From contig JAWKHI010000010.1 in the NCBI GenBank assembly GCA_041394885.1, positions 1 to 64,000 of the forward strand: a stretch of 64,000 bases of DNA, written 5' to 3'. Of this stretch, positions 33,012-42,186 are shown piece after piece. How positions within the stretch are numbered: the stretch's first letter is position 1; the number at the start of each line of letters is the position of its first letter. Both the position numbers and the translations under genes were made by a program. Under the pieces are notes generated by a model, which did no database searches, was not told the origin of the DNA, and worked only from the letters and a program-made list of their open reading frames with translations. This DNA is from DSOI01 sp041394885 (GTDB taxonomy: Bacteria; Acidobacteriota; Terriglobia; Bryobacterales; Bryobacteraceae).

Positions 33012-33691
33012 CGGCCCGCGGCCCACAGAATCGCGTTGGCCACCAACTTCCGAAAGTTCGGGTCGCGGTGCGCTTCCGGCCCGTGCCCCAGTTGAATCAC
33101 CACCACCCGCGCCTTGTCCCACCCGCTGATCCAGGCCACCGGACCGTCGCTATCGGGATGGCCCGTTGACAGAAGAACCTGGTTGCCCGGCGACAACCAC
33201 ATGCCTTTGTAAGCCTCGTCGCGGATGGTGAACGGCCGCAGGCCGCGCGTAACCGGATGATCGCGATCGACGCGGATGGAGAGGTCCAGATCGTGCTGGA
33301 AAGTGGATGGCTTGCCCTCGTCGCCCGGACGAAGATACTTCCCTCCCGTCACTTCCCGGTGCCACCATGGCCAGTTGGTGTAGTCGATCAGGGCGTGGTG
33401 CAGGATCACGATGCCTTTGCCGCTTTCGGCGAACTCCCGAAGGGTTTCCTGCTTGGCCACCGGGAGTTCGTCGAGCATGTCGTAAAGTATCAGGACGTCG
33501 TCGTTCCGGATGGAGCGGTTCAACGCCGACGGGTGCGGGGTCACCTGAGCACGGAGCCATGTTAGACCGGAAAATACACCGAAGAAGGCGGGGTCAAACG
33601 CGTGGCCGCCGATTACGATCGAAGCCTTGACGGGGGGCTCGGCGGCGGCAGAGAGCGTCAGCGTCAGGGCCAAGGCCAGAAGTGGACCCAT
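33008..33691 (-). CDS. ThuA-like (trehalose-utilisation) domain protein, exported
   Basis: This 227-residue protein has a signal peptide (LLALALTLTLSAAAEP) followed by a ThuA domain, a class I glutamine-amidotransferase-like fold. It shows DVLILYDMLDELP, GKGIVILHHALIDY, NWPWWHREVTGGKY, DHPVTRGLRPF and ARVVVIQLGHGPEAHRDP. The domain is widespread in secreted carbohydrate-related proteins; its chemistry is uncertain. A TACTAA box ends 10 nt before the ATG. It overlaps the acylphosphatase start by 4 nt and heads the long minus-strand run of core genes. Confidence 0.83.
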   Translation of the reverse strand: MGPLLALALTLTLSAAAEPPVKASIVIGGHAFDPAFFGVFSGLTWLRAQVTPHPSALNRSIRNDDVLILYDMLDELPVAKQETLREFAESGKGIVILHHALIDYTNWPWWHREVTGGKYLRPGDEGKPSTFQHDLDLSIRVDRDHPVTRGLRPFTIRDEAYKGMWLSPGNQVLLSTGHPDSDGPVAWISGWDKARVVVIQLGHGPEAHRDPNFRKLVANAILWAAGR

Positions 33692-33736
33692 GTCTGTCAG
33701 CTTAGTACAGACCGCTTCGGCTAATCTTGAAACAGC

Positions 33737-33964
33737 ATGCTCACTCGCTTGCGCGTCTCCGGATTCAAGAATCTGGTCGATCTCGACGTTCGATTCGGCC
33801 CCCTTACCTGCATCGCCGGCCCAAACGGAGTCGGGAAGTCGAACCTCATCGATGCAATTCTCTTCCTAGGTGCTCTGGCTCAGGGCCATCGCCTTCGGTG
33901 GAGACATAATGTCGGGTACGGAGGCGAGAGATCACCGAGGCGCTATCGGAGCTCGCTCATGTAA
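33737..33964 (+). pseudogene. Truncated RecF/OLD-like AAA ATPase (first ~53 residues only)
   Basis: The frame starts LTRLRVSGFKNLVDLDVRFG and continues with a clean Walker A (GPNGVGKSN at residues 29-37). This is the beginning of the AAA ATPases of the RecF/OLD/SMC-hinge group, which should run 350-450 residues. Similarity stops near residue 53 (nucleotide about 33895); the last ~22 codons look like random read-through. No signature, Walker B or switch motif follows. A TAATCT box 9 nt upstream may still be a promoter. It looks like the 5' stub of a deleted gene. Confidence 0.7.
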
Positions 33965-34308
33965 GGCATGTGCCGGTCATTCCGGTTCGAATGACAGAAG
34001 CCTGGCTGCTGTTCCACGAGGGAGCGATCCGACAGGCCGCGGGCAATCCGAACGGAAGCCAGGATCTGCACTTGCAGACCGTTCGAACGCTGGACAAGCT
34101 GCCAGACCCCAAGCGGACGCTGCACGATGCGATCATGACCGCCAGTGGATTGAATGCACGACGCCGCGGCAGCCTTCCCGTAAACTCTCGTGTGCATTTG
34201 ATCCCGAGCCATATCGACGATTTTTCGCCCTTGGATGCTCTGCCGGCGTTTCGTGCTTTGCAAGAATATATCCGGGCGGCCCTCCAGCACATCCCCCACC
34301 GCTACTGA
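33910..34308 (+). pseudogene. C-terminal fragment of a small partner protein usually paired with an AAA ATPase
   Basis: From about 33931 this frame reads TEALSELAHVRHVPVIPVRM, then TEAWLLFHEGAIRQAAGNPN, LPDPKRTLHDAI, ASGLNARRRG, RVHLIPSHIDDFSPL and AFRALQ. I recognise this as the C-terminal half of small proteins encoded next to AAA ATPases like the fragment just upstream, but I cannot name the family. It has no proper start: an upstream stop at 33907-33909 bounds the frame, the N-terminal half is missing, and the only early start is a GTG at 33970 in mid-domain. It lies in a different frame from the ATPase stub. Its end overlaps the serine hydrolase stop by 7 nt. Confidence 0.6.
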
Positions 34309-35495
34309 ACCGCCGACACCACCATCTGCAACGTCCGCGACGTCGCATCGCCCACCGGACCCTCCGGCTTCCACCCCGCCCGCGATCCGTCGTACTGATA
34401 GCGCACCGGCAGCCGTGTCAGCGCCGGGTCATACTGGCTTTCGTTGCCACCCATCTTGTACACCACGAGGTCGAGCGACGGCACGATGTAGATCGCGTAG
34501 CCTCCCGAGCCGCCCTTCCAGAAGGCGTCCTTCGGAACTCCGGCCACGTGCCCATCCTCGTTGACGTTGAAATTGAAACTATGCGTGAAGTGCGGATTGT
34601 ACTTGACCATCCGCCCGCACATGCGCGCGAACGCGGCCGGCACGATCTGCTTCCCCGCCCACTTACCCTGATGCAGCATCAGATAGCCGAACCGGAGCAT
34701 ATCCGTCGACCGGACGGCGATGCTGCCGCCGCCGGGCGTGTGCAACATACGGCCGTTGGCGTCGATCCCGCTTTTCAACTTCGGCCGGTACATTGCATAG
34801 CCCCAGTCGCCGAACCCGAGCGGTCCGGTCAGCCTCGAACGCAGGTAATCTTCCATTTCCATGCCCGTAACTTTCCGCACGATCATGGCCGGGTAGTGGC
34901 TGGTCGCCGTCGAGTAGGAGTAACATTCCCCGGGCGCGCACCATAGCGTCTGTTTGAGCGCGAACGCATCGGTGGTCGACCACGGACCATTGTCCTCGGT
35001 CGGCTTCTCCCACGTCTGCCGGACGCCCTTTACGTAAACCGGATTGGTGCCGCGCAGCCCCGCCGACATCGAGAGGAGCTGTCCGAGGGTGATCTCCTTC
35101 TTACGGGGATCGTCGAGCGGGAAGGCCTCGGCCGGAAGATAGTCCGGCGTGAACACTTTCTGGTCGAGCCCATGCGGAAATTTGGAAGCGTATTCTCCCA
35201 GCATGATCCCGGTGGCCAGTGACGTGAACGCCTTGCCCACCGAAGCGAGTTCAGGGAACGCCTCGCGGTGCCCGCGCCCGAAATAGCGCTCATAAACGAG
35301 ATGGCCTTTGTGGACCACCAGGAGTCCGCCGTGCGGGCTGGTTCCCTTCACGTACTCGAACGCGGCATTGAGCTTGTTGGCGTCAACCGCATCGCGCGCC
35401 ACCCGCCAACCGCCTTTGGAGTCCGGAGGTGGGAAATAGTCGCTCGCCCCGAAGCAAGCCGATAGGGCAATCAAGCCGGCGGCCCAACGCCTCAT
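34302..35495 (-). CDS. Serine hydrolase (beta-lactamase/DD-peptidase fold), lipoprotein or secreted
   Basis: This is 397 residues from the ATG at 35495. The signal sequence RRWAAGLIALSAC can be read as a lipobox. The catalytic S-x-x-K is in ELASVGKAF; the second motif appears as YSYST where Y-x-N is usual. The third motif is not clear. HPEDYL-type and GPLGFGDWGY stretches match class C-like esterases and peptidases. Substrate unknown. GAGG lies 10 nt before this ATG; a GTG at 35516 is an alternative start. It is the last gene of the DUF1592-DUF1552 operon. Confidence 0.82.
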   Translation of the reverse strand: MRRWAAGLIALSACFGASDYFPPPDSKGGWRVARDAVDANKLNAAFEYVKGTSPHGGLLVVHKGHLVYERYFGRGHREAFPELASVGKAFTSLATGIMLGEYASKFPHGLDQKVFTPDYLPAEAFPLDDPRKKEITLGQLLSMSAGLRGTNPVYVKGVRQTWEKPTEDNGPWSTTDAFALKQTLWCAPGECYSYSTATSHYPAMIVRKVTGMEMEDYLRSRLTGPLGFGDWGYAMYRPKLKSGIDANGRMLHTPGGGSIAVRSTDMLRFGYLMLHQGKWAGKQIVPAAFARMCGRMVKYNPHFTHSFNFNVNEDGHVAGVPKDAFWKGGSGGYAIYIVPSLDLVVYKMGGNESQYDPALTRLPVRYQYDGSRAGWKPEGPVGDATSRTLQMVVSAVQ

Positions 35496-35520
35496 GGAAC
35501 CAAGACCTCGGCGCACGGGA

Positions 35521-36915
35521 CTAACTCAACCCCTGCAGCACGCCCGTGCTGTCGCCGAACGACTCGAGCTTCACACCCATTCGCTCCATCAGCGCCAGAT
35601 GCAGGTTGCAGAACGGCGTCTTCGCTTCGGCCCTCACGCGGCGGCCGGTGCGCAATGTACCATTGCCTCCACCGGCCAGCAGCAGGGGAAGATTTTCCTC
35701 CACGTGCCGGTTGCCGTCTTTCAAGCTCCCACCGTAAAGGATCATCGAATGATCGAGCAGCGTACCGTCAGCCTCCCGCAGACTCTTCATCCGGTTCAGC
35801 AGATAGCCGAGTTGTTCCACATGCCAAGTGACGATCTTCTCGTACTGGGCGCGGGTCTCGGGAATGTCCCGGTGATGCGACAGTCCATGGAACGATCCCT
35901 TCACCCCGGGCAGGAACGAATAATCCTGGGAACTCTGGGCGTCGCCCATCATGAAGGTGGCCACACGCGTCGAATCGGTCCAGAAGGCCAGCAGCAGGAT
36001 GTCGAGCATGAGCCGGACATGCTCGATATGAGTCTCGGGCAGCCCGGGCGCCGGCCGGTCCACAGGCAGTTTTCCTTCGTTGATCCAGCGCTTCTGCGGC
36101 TTCAGCGAGGCTTCCAGACGCCGCTCCACCGATCGCACGGACTCGAAGTATTCGTCCAAGCGCGCCTGATCGCCCTTGGATCCCTGCGCACGGATCGCCT
36201 TGGCCTGCTCGCGGACCGCATCCAACAGACTGGTCTCATCGCGCTGAAGGGATTCGAGCAGCGCCTGGCTCCGCGGGTTCACGCTCGAAACCACGGGCGC
36301 GCGGTTATTCCGGAACAAGCGGTCGAACGCCAACTGCGGCACGATCTCCTTCGGCACTGGAGTCTTCGGATCCACCCATGAGAGAAACGAGCCGAGCGCG
36401 CGGGGAAAGCCTCCACCCGCGGTGTCGATGCCTGTTCTCGGCGGATCGCATCCCAGTTCCAGGGACGCGAGCGGCGTTTCGTGTCCGATACGTTGGGCCA
36501 GCACCTGATCGACGGTGGCGCCGCCGGAATCCAGATCCCCGCCCGTGGTCCGCTCCACGAAGCCTCCCGACAACCATGCGGGCACCTTCGGCCAATGGCC
36601 GTTTCGGCCCACGGTGTTCTTGTTCCAAAGATTCTCGAGCAGAACGATGTCGCCCTGAAACTGCTCGATCGGTTTCAAGTGGGGGGTGATCGTGAAATCC
36701 TCCCCGTCGCCGGGCGGCGTCCAGTAGTCCGGACGAACGCCATTGGGAACGAACAGGCAGGCCAGCCGCAGTGGCGGCGCGGCCAATCGATCACCGCCTT
36801 TGGCGGGCTCGCCACGAACCACCGATTCGAGCCACGGCAGCGACATCGCAACCCCGGCGCCCCGCAACACTGTTCTTCGGGTGACTGCCCCCTCGCGAAC
36901 CGGCTTGGACGTCAT
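35521..36915 (-). CDS. DUF1552 family secreted protein
   Basis: This 464-residue protein has a twin-arginine signal (TRRTVLRGAGVAMSLPWLES). The body matches DUF1552: LACLFVPNGVRPDYWTPPG, LENLWNKN, SGGATVDQVLAQRIG and MILYGGSLKDGNRHVEENLPLLLAGGG. The function of this family is unknown. It nearly always occurs next to DUF1592/DUF1588 cytochrome-like proteins in Planctomycetes and Acidobacteria and has been supposed to take part in polymer degradation. AAGGAG lies 9 nt before the ATG. It begins 24 nt after the frameshifted DUF1592 gene. Confidence 0.9.
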   Translation of the reverse strand: MTSKPVREGAVTRRTVLRGAGVAMSLPWLESVVRGEPAKGGDRLAAPPLRLACLFVPNGVRPDYWTPPGDGEDFTITPHLKPIEQFQGDIVLLENLWNKNTVGRNGHWPKVPAWLSGGFVERTTGGDLDSGGATVDQVLAQRIGHETPLASLELGCDPPRTGIDTAGGGFPRALGSFLSWVDPKTPVPKEIVPQLAFDRLFRNNRAPVVSSVNPRSQALLESLQRDETSLLDAVREQAKAIRAQGSKGDQARLDEYFESVRSVERRLEASLKPQKRWINEGKLPVDRPAPGLPETHIEHVRLMLDILLLAFWTDSTRVATFMMGDAQSSQDYSFLPGVKGSFHGLSHHRDIPETRAQYEKIVTWHVEQLGYLLNRMKSLREADGTLLDHSMILYGGSLKDGNRHVEENLPLLLAGGGNGTLRTGRRVRAEAKTPFCNLHLALMERMGVKLESFGDSTGVLQGLS

Positions 36916-36939
36916 AGCAGCTTTCTCCTTGACTCGAAC

Positions 36940-39290
36940 CTATGCACAGACTATCACCGATCCGGCTACTTGGTCCCGAGCAGACGGCGCGGGGCTTTTC
37001 GACGCAGGCTCGTGAATTTCCGAGACCGTCACGCCGGCCTGGATGTTCCGGAACGGCGTGCTGAGCACCACGTCTCGAATCAGGGTCCGCGACGAGTAGC
37101 CGTTCTTGGAAAGATTGTCCATCAGGCGCTGGATCGTGCACTGGTCGCCATCCTGCTGGCCGCGGCCGATCGCGTATCCAAGCACCTTGCCGGCCAACTG
37201 CCGCAGGAACTCGTCTTTTCTCGCCATCAGCACGGCGCGCAACTCCGCCGGTCCGGTGAATGTCTCTCGGTCGGCAGGCTTCCGCGCGCGCGTCCACCGG
37301 AGATCCGTCGGTGTCGGTATCGCGCCACCGGCCCATCCAGTCGAAGTTTTCGAGCGCCAGTCCAATCGGATCCATCAGATTGTGGCACGCCGCGCAAGCG
37401 GTCGCCTCGCGATGCCTCGCGAGCATAGCGCTTCATCGTGGCAGGCGTTCCCTGCTTCGGTTTGTCGAGCGGCGGGACATCGGGAGGAGGCGGGGGAATC
37501 GGCGTTCCGAGCAGGGTGTCGAGCACCCAGGCTCCGCGCAGCACCGGGCTCGCTTGCTTGTAGTGGGACGTCATCGCGAGCACGGAGGCGAATCCCAGCA
37601 CGCCCGCGCGGCGGCTGTCGGGCCATTCCACGCGATGAAATCCGTCGTCGGCGAAGTTTTCCACCTTGCCCTCGAGTTCGTAGTATTTGATCAGCCGGTT
37701 GGTGAGATAGGTGTACGGCGCATTGAGCAAATCGAGCACCGGACGATCGGCGGTAAGGATGTAGTGCAGGAACAACTCGGGCTGCTCGCGAAGATCCGCC
37801 GCCACCTCCGGCGTATAGAAGTGCTGCAACTCGGTGAGCAGCGGCACGGCGCGGCCGCCGATCTCCCGCGTGCCCAGCCACTGCCCTATGAACGCGGCGG
37901 CGAAGGCGCGCGAACGGGGATCGTCGAGCATCCGGTCCGTCTGTGCCCTGAGCACTTGCGGATCCTGAAGGCGGCCAGCCGCGGCCAGCCGCATCAACTC
38001 GTCGTCGGGCGGAGACGCCCACAGAAAGTAGGACAACCGGGAGGCGATGTCATAGTGGCCGAGCGGCTGGATCCCGGGCTTGGACGGAGTCTCCTCCACC
38101 CGGAACAGGAATCGCGGCGACACCAGTACGCCCTTGATCGCGAACTTCACAGCCTCCTCGAAAGGATCGCCGCGTTCGGCGGCGCGATCGTACAAGGCAA
38201 GGAATCGCGCCACTTCGGCCGGCTCCACCGGCCGCCGGTATGCCCGCGGCAACAGCCGCGCAAGCATCCGCTCGACGGTGGCGCGGGGATTCACCGGAGT
38301 CTGCCCTGGCTCCACTCCGAGCAGACGATAGTGAAAAGCGGCCTGATCGGCGGTCGGCGGCTGGGGTTGCTGGGCCACGGTGAGGCTGTAGAAATCCACC
38401 GGCTCGGCGCCGTTGACCACCGTGATCGCGTGTACTCCGCGTGCGAGGTTCGCCATCACCACGCGCGCCGTGGCGCCGCCATTGCGGTCGCGGTTGAAGG
38501 AGACCTTTCCCGCCGCCACCCCGTCCACCTTCACCTCCATCGTGAACGGAATCTCGCGCGGACGCTCCACCGAAACCCGCAGCGCATAGGCGCCCTCGGA
38601 AAAGACAGTAACAGTCGCCGCCGCTTCCTCGGCCGGCTTCATCCGCCGCGCCGGCTTTTGTCCGGCTGCCGGAGGCGCGATGGCCGGACTCAGTTCGTGC
38701 GACAGGAACACGTTGCTCACCGGACGCGCCACAATCACCCTGTCGGCGATCTTTTGCGCGGCTTCCATGTAACGCTCGAGCAGCATCGGCGGCACATAGA
38801 GCGTGTCCCCATTGGTGTCGAATCCCGCGCCGCCACTCTCGTCCTCAGGCAGCATCTCGGCGATGGTCAGTTCCACGCCCAACAGATCGCGCACCGTGTT
38901 GTGATACTCGCGCCGGTTCAGCCGCCGCGGCCCGACCCAACCCGCGTAATCGGCGGCCGTGCAGCCGGTGGAACGCAGACGCGTCTCGATCCAATCGGCC
39001 ACGCGCAGCCGGTCCTGCTCGGAGAGCTTGGCCGCGCCCGGCGGCATGGTGCGATTGCGCAATTGCGTGGCCACGTTGCGCCACAAACCGCGCCGTGTTT
39101 CCACGTCGCTCGCATCCTGCGCTTTCAGAAAATTATGGCGATTCTTGGGATTGGCGGGATTGTGGCACGCCGCGCAATTGGCTTCGAGCACCGGGCGGAT
39201 GTCGGCCGTGAATTCGCGGGACGCGTTCGGCGCGGCGGGCATCGGCGCGGCGGTTAGGTACGCCAAACAAGCCAGGAGCAGGAATCTCAC
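36940..39290 (-). pseudogene. DUF1592/DUF1588/DUF1595 cytochrome-c-like secreted protein with two frameshifts
   Basis: The gene starts GTG at 39290 with a signal peptide and an N-terminal haem motif (CAACHNPAN). DUF1587, DUF1595 (RAYRRPVEPAEVARFLAL) and DUF1592 (FLFRVEETPSKPG, RLSYFLWASPPDDEL) regions follow, up to GTPATMKR near 37430. The true continuation (LARHREATACAACHNLMDPI, DUF1588, second haem motif) is in the next frame: one extra base at about 37427 explains it. A second shift in the CG run at about 37287-37297 moves the end (ADRETFTGPAELRAVLMARK, DUF1585) to the third frame, which ends at 36940. Unshifted, it would be about 780 residues. Either a decaying gene or two sequence errors. 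Confidence 0.75.
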
Positions 39291-39297
39291 AATTCAA

Positions 39298-39303
39298 ACT
39301 GTA
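39298..39303 (-). promoter_or_regulatory. Candidate -10 box (TACAGT) for the DUF1592-DUF1552-hydrolase operon
   Basis: On the minus strand TACAGT (inside TATACAGT) ends 7 nt before the GTG at 39290, without a Shine-Dalgarno. The hemB promoter diverges about 75 nt away. Confidence 0.4.
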
Positions 39304-39378
39304 TAGCCGCGCGGGACGTCGCGCAAGGACGCGCGGCATCGGCGGGCTGCTCTGGAAACGCGCCCGCAGGCCGCGCGC

Positions 39379-39384
39379 TACAAT
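39379..39384 (+). promoter_or_regulatory. Candidate -10 box (TACAAT) for hemB
   Basis: TACAAT ends 8 nt before the hemB ATG at 39393. The gap TTTCGCTG has no Shine-Dalgarno, consistent with a leaderless or near-leaderless start. Confidence 0.4.
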
Positions 39385-39392
39385 TTTCGCTG

Positions 39393-40361
39393 ATGGCATT
39401 TCCCACTCAACGGCTTCGACGCCTCAGACGCACAGAGCCCTTGCGCGCGCTGGTGCGCGAAACGCGGCTCGATCCCGCCGCCTGGATCTTCCCGCTTTTC
39501 CTGGTGGAGGGAGAAGGAGTCCGCCGCGAGATTTCCTCGATGCCCGGAAACTTTCAGATGTCGATCGACCAGGCCGTCGAGGAGTGCCGCCGCATTCATT
39601 CGCTCGGGGTAGGCGGTGTGATTCTGTTTGGGATTCCAGCGGAAAAAGATGAGGAGGCCACCGGCGCCTACGATCCGTCCGGGATCGTGCCACGCGCCGT
39701 CGCCGCCATCAAGCGGGAAGTGGCCGGACTCGTCGTGGTGACCGACGTGTGCAACTGCGAGTACACTTCGCACGGCCATTGCGGAAAGATCGTGGGCGAT
39801 GACGTGGACAATGACGCGACGCTCGCGTGGCTGGCGGCATCGGCGCTCGCTCATGCCAAGGCCGGGGCAGACGTGGTTGCGCCGTCGGACATGATGGACG
39901 GACGAGTAGCCGCCATTCGCGCGCGGCTGGATGCGGAAGGGTTCGAGGCGACACCGGTTCTTTCCTATGCCGCGAAATACGCGTCGGCTTTCTATGGGCC
40001 GTTTCGCGAGGCGGCCGAATCCGCGCCACAGTTCGGCGACCGCCGCGGCTATCAGATGGATGCCCCCAACGCGCGCGAGGCCATGCGCGAGATTGCTCTC
40101 GATCTGGAAGAGGGCGCCGATATGATCATGGTGAAGCCCGCCATGCCCTACCTCGACATCATTCGGATGGCGCGGGATCGGTTTGACGTGCCGGTGGCGG
40201 CCTACCAGGTGAGCGGCGAGTTCAGCATGATTGCCGGGGCCGCGCGCAACGGCTGGATCGACAAGGAACGAGCCATGATGGAGTCCTTGACGGCCATCCA
40301 TCGGGCCGGCGCCGGAATCGTAATCACGTATTTCGCCCAGGAGGCCGCTCGTCTGCTCTGA
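39393..40361 (+). CDS. hemB: Delta-aminolevulinic acid dehydratase (porphobilinogen synthase)
   Basis: This 322-residue enzyme condenses two 5-aminolevulinate molecules to porphobilinogen for haem. Active-site lysines are K195 (SYAAKYASAF) and K248 (MVKPAMPYLD). The metal site has three cysteines, C120, C122 and C130 (TDVCNCEYTSHGHC), the zinc-dependent form rather than the Asp-rich Mg2+ form. The N-terminus FPTQRLRRLRRTEPLRALV is standard. It lies 19 nt upstream of the split transketolase genes and may be read with them. It diverges from the haem-motif protein DUF1592, a plausible but unproved link. Confidence 0.96.
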   Translation: MAFPTQRLRRLRRTEPLRALVRETRLDPAAWIFPLFLVEGEGVRREISSMPGNFQMSIDQAVEECRRIHSLGVGGVILFGIPAEKDEEATGAYDPSGIVPRAVAAIKREVAGLVVVTDVCNCEYTSHGHCGKIVGDDVDNDATLAWLAASALAHAKAGADVVAPSDMMDGRVAAIRARLDAEGFEATPVLSYAAKYASAFYGPFREAAESAPQFGDRRGYQMDAPNAREAMREIALDLEEGADMIMVKPAMPYLDIIRMARDRFDVPVAAYQVSGEFSMIAGAARNGWIDKERAMMESLTAIHRAGAGIVITYFAQEAARLL

Positions 40362-40380
40362 GCTATCCTATGAGGAGACC

Positions 40381-41214
40381 ATGGCGACATTGACGCAACC
40401 GCAAACCCTGGAACAGCTCCGGACTATTTGCAAGACCATCCGCCGGCACATTATCGAGATGATCGGCGAGGCCAAGTCGGGCCATCCGGGCGGATCGCTT
40501 TCCGCCGTGGAGCTTCTCGTTTCGCTTTACTTCGGAGGGCACCTGCGGCACGATCCCGCAAACCCGAAATGGCCGGAGCGCGACCGTTTCATCCTTTCCA
40601 AGGGCCACGCCTGCCCGGTGTTGTACGCCGTGATGGCGGAGGCCGGCTATTGCCCGGTGGATCAGTTGAACACCCTTCGTCAAATGGGGTCCATCTATCA
40701 GGGCCATCCCGACCGGCGGTTTCTTCCCGCGCTCGAAGCCTCCACTGGATCGCTGGGACAGGGGCTCTCGGTCGCAATCGGGATGGGTCTCGGCGCCCGG
40801 CTCGACCAGTCCCCGGCCCGCACCTATGTCGTGCTGGGCGACGGCGAAATTCAGGAAGGCCAGATCTGGGAGGCGGCGATGTTCGGCTCCTTCCACAAGG
40901 TGGACAACGTTTGCGCCATCGTCGACTACAACAAGATCCAATTGGACGGTTGGGTGAAGGACATTCTGGACGTCGCGCCGCTCGCGGAAAAGTGGCGGGC
41001 GTTCGGCTGGCACGCCATTGAACTGGACGGTCATGACCTCACCGCCGTCGATGCGGCCTTTACCGAAGCCGCGGCCACCAAGGGCAAGCCCACCGTCCTC
41101 ATCGCCAACACCATCAAGGGCAAGGGTGTCAGCTTCATGGAAAACAACCCGAAATGGCATGGCGTCGCGCCATCGCCCGATGAAGTCGCCGCGGCGATGA
41201 AGGAGCTTGCATAG
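40381..41214 (+). CDS. Transketolase, N-terminal subunit
   Basis: This 277-residue protein carries the thiamine-diphosphate-binding half. The motif starts at G153-D-G and ends at N184 (GDGEIQEGQIWEAA ... VDYNKIQ), and SGHPGGSLS and KGHACPVLYAV are the conserved substrate and cofactor contacts. With the following subunit it transfers two-carbon units in the pentose-phosphate pathway. AGGAG lies before the ATG (GAGGAGACC-ATG). The C-terminal subunit gene begins directly after its stop, so the two halves are made together and must form a complex. Confidence 0.95.
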   Translation: MATLTQPQTLEQLRTICKTIRRHIIEMIGEAKSGHPGGSLSAVELLVSLYFGGHLRHDPANPKWPERDRFILSKGHACPVLYAVMAEAGYCPVDQLNTLRQMGSIYQGHPDRRFLPALEASTGSLGQGLSVAIGMGLGARLDQSPARTYVVLGDGEIQEGQIWEAAMFGSFHKVDNVCAIVDYNKIQLDGWVKDILDVAPLAEKWRAFGWHAIELDGHDLTAVDAAFTEAAATKGKPTVLIANTIKGKGVSFMENNPKWHGVAPSPDEVAAAMKELA

Positions 41215-42186
41215 ATGCCGGCCGCAACCGCATTTGAATTGAAGATGGGCCCCGCCACCCGCGAGTCGTTCGGAAAAGCGCTGGTGGCGTTGGGCCGTGA
41301 AAACAAAGACGTGGTGGTGTGCGACGCCGATCTGTCCAAGTCCACCCACACCGCCGGCTTCGCCCAGGAATTCCCTGACCGGTTCTTCTCCTGCGGAATC
41401 GCCGAAGCCAACATGGTGGCCATCGGGGCCGGCCTCGCCTCGATGGGCAAGATCGCTTTCGTTTCCAGTTTCACGTGCTTCGTGCTCAACAAGGGCTTCG
41501 AGCAGTTGCGCGTCACCTCCGCCTACCCGCAGGTACCGCTGAAGGTCGTCGGCACCCACAGCGGCATCTCGATTGGCGAAGACGGCCCCTCGCAGATGAG
41601 TATCGAGGATCTCGCGCTGGCCTGCTCCCTGCCCGGCTACACGGTCATCGACCCCTGCGACGACGCCTCGGCCCAGGCCCTGGTCAAGCTCGCCGGCAAT
41701 ATGCCGGGCTCGGTCTTCATACGCGCCGGACGCGCCAAGGCGCCGATCGTATACGGCGCGGATCAGCAATTCGAAATCGGCAAGGCGATCACCCTCATCG
41801 ACGGGACCGACGCTACTATCGTCGCGCACGGTCTCCTGGTCGCGGAAGCGATTCGCGCCTCGCAATTGCTACAGACCGAAGGGCTCTCCGTCGGCGTCAT
41901 CGACATGCACACCATCAAACCGCTCGATCGCGCCGCCATCGCGGCCGCCGCCAAAGGAACCGGCGCCATCGTGGTGGCCGAGGAACATCTCAGCGACGGC
42001 GGCCTCGGGGTGCGTGTAGCACAAGCCGTCGCGGAGACTCATCCCTGCGTCATGGAGTTTGTGGGTATCGACGACACCTACGCCGAGTCCGGCACCCCGG
42101 ACGGGCTCCTCGACAAGTACGGACTTCGCGCGGGCAATGTCGCCGATGCGGTCCGCCGCGCGCATGCCCGCAAAACGAGCGCCTGA
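41215..42186 (+). CDS. Transketolase, C-terminal subunit
   Basis: This 323-residue protein provides the pyrimidine-binding and C-terminal domains of a split transketolase. The conserved glutamate lies in SCGIAEANMV, with GTHSGISIGEDGPSQMSIEDLAL contacting the cofactor and VIDMHTIKPLDRAAI and VVAEEHLSDGGLG in the C-terminal domain. The ATG at 41215 follows the TAG of the N-terminal subunit without a gap. Its 3' end overlaps the proposed start of the kinase-like gene by 23 nt, suggesting coupled expression. Confidence 0.94.
   Translation: MPAATAFELKMGPATRESFGKALVALGRENKDVVVCDADLSKSTHTAGFAQEFPDRFFSCGIAEANMVAIGAGLASMGKIAFVSSFTCFVLNKGFEQLRVTSAYPQVPLKVVGTHSGISIGEDGPSQMSIEDLALACSLPGYTVIDPCDDASAQALVKLAGNMPGSVFIRAGRAKAPIVYGADQQFEIGKAITLIDGTDATIVAHGLLVAEAIRASQLLQTEGLSVGVIDMHTIKPLDRAAIAAAAKGTGAIVVAEEHLSDGGLGVRVAQAVAETHPCVMEFVGIDDTYAESGTPDGLLDKYGLRAGNVADAVRRAHARKTSA

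Noticed and set aside
33737..33964. The AAA fragment as a functional small ATPase or regulator
   Set aside because: It has Walker A only; with no Walker B, signature or dimer interface it cannot hydrolyse ATP, and the downstream partner is also truncated.
36940..37430. Programmed frameshifting as the explanation for the DUF1592 gene
   Set aside because: Two independent shifts of the same sense are needed, there is no slippery heptamer with a following hairpin, and this gene family is not known for recoding.
37260..39257. A 665-codon open frame on the plus strand opposite the DUF1592 gene
   Set aside because: It is Arg/His-rich with no domain, and lies antisense to a gene with recognisable motifs. 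High G+C leaves such mirror frames open.
40363..41865. A 500-codon minus-strand frame across hemB and the transketolase genes
   Set aside because: It covers the 3' end of hemB and most of both transketolase genes, whose motifs are clear, and its own translation has no family features.
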